Shown: positions 34,435-44,200 of the stretch, in pieces
Numbering within the stretch: position 1 is the stretch's first letter
Layout: the number at the start of each line of letters is the position of its first letter
Assembly (NCBI GenBank): GCA_030549495.1
Contig: JAUIRK010000065.1
Span: forward strand, 72,001-136,000
Direction: 5' to 3'
Origin: Nectonema munidae
Taxonomy: Eukaryota; Nematomorpha; Nectonematoida; Nectonematidae
Length of the DNA: 64,000 nt
Made by a program: the position numbers and the translations under genes
Notes under the pieces: generated by a model
What the model saw: only the letters and a program-made list of their open reading frames with translations
Databases searched by the model: none
What the model was told of the DNA's origin: nothing

Positions 34435-37327
34435 CCCTCGCTTGACGGACGTATAAAATATAACACGGATGACGGACTCTATGACATTTTTGTCCAATTT
34501 TTTTTTTTCTTATCTATTACGATTACAAATTTTTTTTAATATAGTTTAGTATTTAATAGTTGTTTTTCTGTTGTTTAACAAAATAAAAACTAAATATTAA
34601 AAAATCTATGGAAGTTTTTAATTTTTAATTTAACGCCATCTATATTATTATGAAATTAGTATAAAAAACATAAATTTTGAGTTAGATTATTTCAAAAGCT
34701 ACTATAGTACTTAGCATAATAATTATTAATTTTTATATATAGCAACGATCAAAAAGTTTTTCGGTTGAGAAAAATCATCCTTTTTCACAAATTAATTTGT
34801 AAGTAAATTTTCTTTATTTAACCGGACTTTGTTTTTTTTGGTGATTATATCATACAAAATTTATATTACAACTTTTTGCTGTAAATGTATCAAAAATTGG
34901 TATAAAGCATAAATAATTTCTTTCATTGATTCACGTCATAAATACTTCAAATTTGTAATGAATGACATTGCCATAAATATTGAGCAATGGTATGATGAAA
35001 GGTATCGAACAATTGTGATAAATTTGCGTCATAGTATCTTTATATTTGAAATGCCACATATCGTGTCATAAATAAACTTGGCAATGTCATGATGAGATTT
35101 GTTATTGGGATTGATTTGTTTATTGTATAAAAGATATGAAGCTATGAACAACATCAATACGCGTTGTGATGACGTTTCTCTTCAATTTGTCAAGAATAAT
35201 AAGCGATAAAGGATCATAAACGATTTTAAAAACATTTTATATATGTATGTAATTTACTTCTTCACTTCTGATCTCAACTATTCAAACCTTGTACCATTTT
35301 GTAATCACTTTGTTTCACGCTCAGACTCGTGTTTCTTATTTCTTGAGCCGTGCGTTTTTTCTCACTTGGAATAAATTGATTTTCATTCTTTCCTTTATGA
35401 TGTCTTCTTCTTCTTCTTCTTTGTCTACTGACTCCTTCTCCTCCTTCAATAGCTTAGACACCGAATCTTCCATATCTTCTTACACAAGTGAAGAGGAATT
35501 ACTTGATGAAACTTTAGTTGCTCCCGATGCAACAGAGTATACTAGAGACCCGAAACATCAAGGAGCAGGGAGACCTGAAAGCTTAAATATTCGAAATATT
35601 GTTCTGGAACCTCCTGGTCCTAAAGGATTGGCTAAAAATATGAAAGACATTTTATCGATATTCAAACTCTTTTTTAATTTTGAATTAATTTCCTACATTT
35701 ATGCGAAAACGTTGCACAAGATGGAAGCCAACTATAAGTAAGATTTTTAATTGTTTAGATAGGATTTTAATTATTTCCCAAATTTTAGATCCCCGTGTCC
35801 TAAATATGCACAACTACTTCACTCATACAAAGTGTTCAAATTACATCATCTATTATCCTATTTCGGAGCGTTGATATATATTGGGCAAAATGGGGATCAA
35901 AAAATAAAAGTTTCAGAATTATTCTCGAAATCTGGTTCTCCATTTTTGAAAGCTTCTATTGGACGAGATATGTTTATCCTTGTCCATGTTTTTTTACGAT
36001 TTGATGACAAGGAAAAACGTGATGCTTCTGATAAATTGAGTCCTATCCGAAAGATTCATGATCATTTTTTCAGTATTTTTTCTTGTTATTGGACACCACA
36101 CTCCACTGTGACGATTGATGAGCAATTAGTAACATTCAGAGGTAATTGTTCTCTGAAAATATATGATCCCAAAAAGCCAGGTCACTATGGGATCAAGTTT
36201 TATCACCTGAATGATGCAAAGTTTTTCTACTTTTTGAAGCCTGAAATATATGTTAGCGGTTTGGAGGACAGAGCTTATTTCTCAAGTTTCAAAATCTGCC
36301 AAAGATGATTCAAGAAAGCAATATTCCTACTGGATACGGCGTGTATACCGATAGATTCTTCACAAGTCATCAACTTGCTGTATGGTGTACTCAAAAAGCT
36401 TGTCTTTGTGCGGCACAGTTACATCAAATAGACGATTCGTTCCAACACTATTCAGACCAAAGCACTTGAAAACATTGAAGTTAAAAGAATGTGAGAGTCT
36501 TTCAATTTATTCAGACTACGTTTCTTTATCAGCGTATATACCGAAAAAGCATGCTACTCGTAACTTCAAGGCTGTATATATTCTATCTTCACAACATAAA
36601 AATGTAAGAATCAGCAATGTTGCCTCTAAACCTGAAAGTTTGTTGGCTTACAACGAATCTAAATGTGGTGTAGACGTTGCTAACAAAATGATAAGAACTT
36701 ATAGGTCTTATAAACCTAATCGTAAGTGGACACATGCTGCGTTTTCTAATTATCTGGATATTTCAGTCATGAATACCTGGATAATTGCAAGGTTCAACAC
36801 TCCTAATGAATTTCCATCTCCAAAACAGAGTGGTAGAAAGTATTTTATCAAAAGACTTGCTTTTTATCTATGTGAAGAAGCAATGAAAGTGAGAGCCCAA
36901 CAGTCTGAATTACCGGTGGAGACAAAGTACTTACTTGCACATTATGGGTATGATCAAGCAACTGAAAATCAGCCTTCATCATCAAAAAGAGCATCTTGCT
37001 CAAAACGTATTTCGAAGAGAAGCCGTACAGCTAGAAGGTGTGAGAAATGTGGAGTCACTGTGTGTAAAAATCACTCAAAAACGTTATGCTCAAATTGTTG
37101 CTAGTTTTATTTTAACGCCATCTTCAAAAAAAGTACAGTTTTATTCTTTTTATTCAAAATAAATTTTTTTGCCTTATCTTAAGAAAAATCAAATTTTACC
37201 ATTATTTTCCTTGTTTTTTTACTATATTTACATATAAATTTGGTAAAAATTTTGTTTGTTAAATTTTTGGCTATTGTTAAATAACTGACCGATGCGTCGA
37301 AAAAGCATTGAGTCCGTCAAGCGAGGG
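34435..37327 (+). mobile_element. piggyBac-like transposon, nearly complete
   Basis: A 2893-bp element bounded by perfect 16-bp inverted ends, CCCTCGCTTGACGGAC at 34435-34450 and its complement at 37312-37327. TTAA follows directly at the right end (37328-37331), the expected piggyBac target. The left flank reads ATTT instead, so one side of the target duplication has changed. A second TGACGGACTC motif lies 33 bp inside the left end. It encodes one transposase (35397-37104). Confidence 0.93.
35397..37104 (+). pseudogene. piggyBac transposase with intron and frameshifts
   Basis: Exon 1 (35397-35737) starts with a Ser/acidic N-terminus (MMSSSSSSLSTDSF). A 51-bp GT-AG intron (35738-35788) follows, and the frame resumes as NYKSPCPKYAQLLHSYKVFK. 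The DDD triad of piggyBac is visible: VTIDEQLVTFRG, GVYTDRFFTSHQLA and CGVDVANKMIRTYR. The C-terminal Cys-rich domain reads RRCEKCGVTVCKNHSKTLC and is followed by SNCC and a stop. The length is as expected for the family. Frame changes at about 36290 and 36385 break the middle, so this copy would need two repairs to be functional. Other start choices (a Met at 35289) add an unlikely hydrophobic N-terminus. Confidence 0.92.
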
Positions 37328-37331
37328 TTAA

Positions 37332-37964
37332 AGGATATAACAATCACTATTTTTATATATTTGAAGTTGGGGAAAATTTCTTTTTTAGTTGGGACACTCC
37401 ATTTCCGCATGTTGACTGTTTAAATATTACTTTCAATACTGAGAGGTAATTGTCTATCGGAGCTGAGGGGGGCGTCCAGCGAGTGGCTCAGACCGCCGCC
37501 CTAATGTCATGTTTTTGTCCAAAAATTTTGAGTTTCATCTTAAGTTTTTATTTTCATTTTCTCATTCACGAAGGTACCAATAACGCCTTAACCTTAGCAA
37601 TATTTTCATTTTCAAAGTCATTTTAGAAAAAATAAACACATTGACCGAAAATTCTTCATAGTTAAAATTATAAAGAGAATTTACCCGATTCAGAAAAATT
37701 TTAACCTCAGTAAAGCGGTTAATCATGGTTTTGTTGAACATGATTTTACCCCAGTATATTATTGAGTAGGATAGAATAGGAATGATAGCACCCAGTCTAA
37801 ATTAAATATTGAATAATTTATTGATTAAGAGGATATATGATATATTTGCAACACTACATACGATAATCGGAGAGACTAGTTAAAAACAATTAAAATAAAG
37901 ATGGAAAGACATCAGAATGAATCACTAAGGTCGGCCTTGACCTTCAAACGAAATAAAATTACTG
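37332..37964. other. Spacer between piggyBac element and TMCO4-like gene
   Basis: No exon. It contains the 3' untranslated region of the minus-strand TMCO4-like gene, with a polyadenylation hexamer at 37817-37822. Confidence 0.5.
37817..37822 (-). terminator. Polyadenylation signal of the TMCO4-like gene
   Basis: AATAAA on the minus strand, about 145 bp downstream of the stop codon at 37965-37967. Confidence 0.5.
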
Positions 37965-38296
37965 CTAAAACTCGATTTTGCTTTTGACGAAGGACAAGAT
38001 TTCGGACATTTTGGAAATGTAATCGTTGTGTGATGTGACTTTGCTGGAAACGTCCACGTTCAGTAAGCGACTTTGCGTTGCAGCAGATGACGACGGCAGA
38101 ACCACGGGTTGGAGGCCGGCGATCTTGAATTGAACGGAGGAGGTTCGGTACAGAAACTTCAGGATCCAATCGCTGGATGCGTAGCAGTTGATCACTTTCC
38201 CGGAAACGACGCGGAGTATGCTTTCGAACGATTTGGAGTCTGCCGGAATGCACGCTCCAAAAAAGTAAACGTCTTCCACGATCCCGTAAAAAGATT
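37965..38296 (-). CDS. TMCO4-like: TMCO4-like exon 6 (last)
   Basis: Follows acceptor TTTCAG. Encodes residues about 438-547, including GIVEDVYFFGACIPADSKSF, VVSGKVINCYASSDWILKFL, YRTSSVQFKIAGLQPV and NVDVSSKVTSHNDY. These contain the likely Asp and His of the hydrolase triad. Ends KSKIEF with a TAG stop at 37965-37967. Confidence 0.93.
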
Positions 38297-41200
38297 CTGA
38301 AAAATTTTGCAAGATTCAAAAGGAAGCGTTCGAGGGATTGGTGTTGGCGGCAAATGTCCAAAAATATATAGATTTAAATTCATTACACTGTAATTATAAT
38401 TCATATTACAAAAACATATAGACGTAAAAGTATCAATTATGTAATTTTTTTTGTCTTATATACAAAGAATTGAAAGCGAATCATATCTATATTTTGAATT
38501 TTTATGTTCGTTAAAAAATTTACTCCTTGAAAATTTGCACATATACCTTATTTTCATACGGGCAATGTGATAAAGGTGAAAGAAATTATTAAGTTCATAT
38601 GGTATAACTTCCGAAAGAAGGGCGTTTGTTGTACTGCTCTTTTATGCCAATTTGACATATCTCGGGCCAAGATGATTGACCAAAATGAGACAAATAATTC
38701 TGAATGCAGAGTTTACAGGCTAAAATCCACGATGCAATTTTCTGGTTTACTATTTGAACGCGAGTTAAGAATAGCTGAAAAAGTCTTTGATAGGTAGTTT
38801 GTTTCACGTTTAGAGTTAGGAAGGGAAGCAAACAGGGGTGATAAACTTGATTTATAAAAAGCTGGGTCCAAAGATTTGGTGATGCATTGAATGTTCCATC
38901 ACAAGGCGAAGAGTTGCATGTTCATTAACCACCAAAGCCAGAATCTCTAGCAAATACGCACTGCATATCATTAAAACCACGATCAGAAGCTAAGAAATTA
39001 GAAACATGAACAACGAATTAAAAATTTCATATCCAGTTCGACATGTTGGAAGTGCAGGATATCGTAAAGAAGTTCGTCTCCAGTTTTAAATATTCCTAAA
39101 AAGAAATTTGCAGTTGAGATTTAGCCTTATCTTGTTGTAGCATCTGCTCTTAATTCTCATGTTGATGTGAAACAACCCGATTGCACTGCATCTTGGATTG
39201 AGTTTAGTGCACTCCAGCTCAGATGATTAGACATTGACACATGGAGCCTGATGAGTATGGTTCCCTGAACGAAACACTGTTATGGGTTTGTCACAGTTGC
39301 GTGGCGTCTTGGAACCTCTATAAAATAGTTAACATCTCGAGTAAGTCTTTGTTTTAGTAGAATTGTCTTGATGCTTCTCATAAACGTAGTTTTTTTGTTC
39401 CCTTTTGATAAATGTCAATGACCATGGTATAAGGTAAAAATGAGCGATAACCTTTTAAAGAAAGAAAAAACTTAAATAGTGGCTTTTTATAGTCTTAGAG
39501 GCAGAATTGATTGTCATACCAACAAACATTTATTGTTTCTTCTGGTAAAAATGTCAAAATCTAAAATTTTCGTACGTTTAAACAAATGCTCACTCACACA
39601 AACAAGAAAACCTTCTAAACCAATTTCTCGTATTGTGGATGCAAATTTTATGAGTGAAAATTTTCATGGATAGAATTTGCTTGAACGGATTTTCGGCTAT
39701 AACAGGGCGAAACTTTCGTGTGTGGAAATTTGCATTGGTGTAATTTTCGTCCATATAATTTTCTTGGTGCAATTTTTATAGCAGTGGTGCTAATCTGTTT
39801 AAATATTTGGATTAAAATAATCAATTTCATTCTTTTTGTTAATTTTCGAAACTATTAATTCATGATTTGATTTTCAAATATATGATTATTTGAATTTGAT
39901 TTGATGCTTCATTTTCAATTTTTGTTAGGTTTTAAAAAAGTTGACGCAGCTGTTGATACTGTAAAATATTCATGACATAAAAATTGTTTTAAAAGTAAAA
40001 TAAATAATAATATAAACAATTATTTGAAAAACTGAAAAGAATGCGAAGATATGATTACCAGTGGAACAGGACTTTTCCAAGGCGATCAGACTTTTAGACA
40101 CCACACGTCCCCCCAAACTGAAGCCGAGCAAGGAGACGGGTCTGTTTCCATGTTTTCTCTGCATCAGGACGTTGCATAGTTCCTGTCCTGCTTCATTAGA
40201 TCGGTTGAAACAAACTGACCAGGGATTATCCAGGATCGAGGCCACGCTCAAAAGAGTGGATGGCCACGATAACGCCGAAACTAGGTTCAAAAAAGCAGAA
40301 ATCAAATCTCTGAAATTTGACAGCCCACAATTTTAAAGGCTCTATTAAAAAGACTAGTATCATTACTTTTTAAATGCAAATTAATAAAATTCCTTAAAGT
40401 AACTTAAAAAATTAAGGTACTTTCAAAAGATGTTAATGAATCAATAAAATCATAAAATGACAAAAAAGAATGAAGAAGAAATTAGCGATTTTTTTCTAAT
40501 TTGAAAATTTATAAGGGTTCAATATTTGGATCCAAGATCCTTTAAGGGGTAACAATAGAAGGCATTCGCTTTGACTATGCATCATAAGACCAATAAAAGC
40601 AATTGTTCAGTAATCTTTCTGGTTAGAATAACAATGTTTGGTCCACTCATTCCCAGATTAAAAGGAAATAGAGAAAGAGCAAATGTAACAATTTGCAAGA
40701 ATGCAGTTTGGCAAAAATTATTCAAAAAATTATTTTAAAAACTTGCCAATTTAAAAAATGCAAAATAGTATTATTATTCAAATTTAAAGTAAATGAAGAA
40801 ATTGAAAAGAACCTAATGATGCCAGAATGGTTTCTTTGAGAGCTTCTTGAATGACGGTGCTCGTAGCGATATTCAAGAAGTAGACAATTCCTGAGCCGAA
40901 CTCTGCGAGGTGACTAGACTCCCACACCAGGCTATAGCGTTCCTTCGAGATATCCAAAGTTTTCCATGGAGAAGTGAAGTCGTGTTCCTGAAAAATAAGA
41001 GCACGAATTTAAATTTAGAAGCACGACACAGAATTATCTAAGATAAAATCAATAAACCTTAAGATGCACGTTGTTCCATTGTCAATTTTAGTAAATAGAT
41101 TAATAACTATAATGACTTTAAGTCAATACTTTTTCAACAACTTGCCAGCCTTGACTTACCCTCAACTTTATTCAGCGTAAGGATTTTTCCGTAAAAAATG

Positions 41201-44200
41201 TTGTTTGATTCATTATTTATGAAAATTCAATATAGATAATAATACATTATAGGTGTCCGTTTTCAACATATATGCAAATAAGGGCTGTTAAACTGACCTA
41301 AATCTAAAGACAAAAAGTCGCAAGCAAATTATGTCTTATTGACCGTGGGGCGGACGTGGGTTGTTCACAGCAACATTTTGCGGGGCGGGTGGGTTTTATT
41401 AATATAGTGCGGACAATCTGTGGGTTGTCCACATTCACTTTTATGCAAGTTTTATGAGTGCATGCATAATTGCCTTTTTTGGAAATAGCTTCTTTTTTAT
41501 TGCTATGTGTTACGTATATTGGAGAGATTTGCATTGAGTAAATAGCGTGGTGAAGGAAATGATATTGAAATAGAAAGATAGAGCAGGTTTTTGATTAGCG
41601 TGACCGGAGGTCTGGAAGACGTTTGGTATCGTGGTAAATGAAAAAACACTGATTTGGATTTTGTCGTTTGTAAAGTATGCTATAAAGCTTTCGCTTATTG
41701 TGGAAGAAAAACAGGTACTTCTGTTCTTAGGAGACACAAGTGCAAAATATATCCTAATCAAACTTTACTGACTGATGCTATCAAGCCAGTTGTGACTAAT
41801 GCTAAAGTTATTTCTAAAGCTAAAAACGAGAACATTAAACTGGCATGCGTCCGTTTTTTAGCTAAAGAAATTGAAACGATCGGTTGTGGTGGATTCATTG
41901 ACTTAGTTCAAGAGGTAAACTCTAATGCTTTCTTAAATTTGTAAAATTATTTTATATGAAAAAGCAAACTACAAATTAAAAAATTGCAAGCCAAAAATAC
42001 AAATTTGAAAATCAAAGGGCTAATCTTTTGTGATTCTATATTGCAAATTTAAATATTGCAATTGTTGATGAGACAATTTGTTTATTCAGATTACACAACT
42101 TGTCAAAGATAAAATGCGGGGCGGGGCGGATGCAAATTGAATAATTGCGGGGCGTGCGGGTGCAGACAACTTTTTAGAACCCGCGCAGGGCTCTAATATA
42201 CAGTAGGGCACTACATCTTGTGATGGCTGGGAAAAAAAAATCGAGAGGCATTGAGATGTGCATTCGAATTTTATGATAGAAGGTACATTAAATTTTGGGA
42301 AACCAGCCATACCCGTCTCTTGAAACATTTTTTCAAATACGCGCCAGCTCTGGAAAATTCAAGAAAAAGCTTTAAAAATAGGTTTTTTCGTTTTTAACAC
42401 TTCATGGGTTTATTAAGCTAGGTAAAGAAACTAATTTTCCACTACATAGATGCATCTTCACAAATTTTAAATTTCGTGTTCAATTCATCACATCCAAATG
42501 ATCTATCATAAAGAATTCATTTTTATAATATATTCAGTGCAATTCTCATGTACATTTCTCACAAGTGGTGATTTTTCTATCGCTTAAGCATTTCAATTGT
42601 TATTTTATTTCTTCTTATATATTCTAAATTAGTTCCCTATCTATTTAAAGAAATTTTCATCAATGTGTTAGTTCCAAGCGTATTAACATCATTAGAGTAT
42701 ACAAACTTTAAGATAAATCAAATCCTACAAGCCAAAATTAATTTCATCACTTTATGAACCAATTGTTTTTAAAGTGGTGAAGTCTTTAGAATTGATTTAG
42801 CACATTCTCCCATAACTTTTTTAATAACATTCATGAAATTACTTTAAAATTTTTTAATAATAAAATTTCAATTAAAGAAGTATTAATAAAGTCATTAAAA
42901 TTAAATGTTTATTGATTTGGAATAGCGAGTTGTAATTTTTGGTATGAAAATTTTCAAAACTGGTTTTTTATAACGGAATTTTATAAGCGGTTTTCAACTC
43001 TAGTTAGCAGTGACCCACGAAATAAAAATCATCTACTTTAAGCTAGATAAAAATCGATTCAGAAAGGAAAGCAAAAGAATAATTTTCGAAAACTAAAGAC
43101 TAAAAAGGGTTAATTTATCCAAAAAAAGTCAGAGTAGTTTAAAGCGAAGTTTTTTGCACCGATTTAACGTGCCTCTAAAAATTACAGGAAATCTTTAAGA
43201 GATTAAGATTTATAAAAGATAAAAGTAACGTTAGAGATCCAACCAGACACGGTGATAGCTACGGAAAATTCCTTGCAACTAGGTTCAATATCTTTGAAAG
43301 CAAATTCTTTAATGAAGCCAATTCGCTTGTTCATTTTATAGGAAGTTAAACCAGCTCCGGTAGCTCCGAAAATAGAGCCAATCAAAGTCAGGCCAGCGGC
43401 TGATGTGAGAAAAGCAGCACCAGATGTGCCAATCAAAAATGCAGCGCCTGCGGCAATTGCAGGAGCAGCTAATCCACCTGTGAATCCTATCAACGCGCCA
43501 CTCGTGATACCAACGGTAGCTATAATCCCATATCTAGAAAAGGAATTTAAAAAAAAAATTTTTTTTTGTATTTTTAAACTTTCAAAAAATGCGTATACAC
43601 AAACATATGAAATTACAAGTTTGGTTCCACCCAAGGTAAAGCGTGACATAGTCCACAACATAAGGTGTGATTAAGCTAAAATGCAAACAGATTTAAGTTA
43701 GAAATGATGACAGAATAGCGAAATTAGGCGGAGAGCGAGTTTGTGTTTCGCATGTGCAGTTTGGAAAGAGGTATCGTAAAGTGTCTTATCGAGAAGGCCA
43801 AACTCGCGAGACTTGTATCGGACTTTCAGCAAAGAAGTTAGAATTGTGGGATTTGAAACCGAGACTATCGATAAGCAAAAGCCAAATCATAGACAACCCC
43901 ACTCACGCCTCTCAATAACTTGAAGTGAATCATGGTAAACATGATTAAATGATATGAAAATCACGACCCAAGAAAAAATCTACATCGAATCCAGATTAAT
44001 ATGAGTGAATCTCAGCTTCAGATTTCCTTATTTTAACCTTCAAATAACCCGTTTGATTTGACAGTCATCTTTAGAGTATTATATCGAATTTCTTAATATC
44101 ATCTGTTAGTTTTTGGATCAAATGGGCTACCCGTTTCAGACACAATTGGATACCCGTGTCCCATAAAATAAAAATAAATCTCTTTGTTATATAAAAATTC

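Larger units (their letters stand above)
40988..43229 (-). other. TMCO4-like intron 3, with hAT relic
   Basis: 2242-bp intron containing the hAT fragment at 41640-42196 and GC-rich repeats on both sides of it. The rest is AT-rich with no feature seen. Confidence 0.6.

Noticed and set aside
38567-39830. Several 60-78-codon frames inside intron 5 of the TMCO4-like gene
   Set aside because: No family resemblance, on both strands, and no consistent splice sites.
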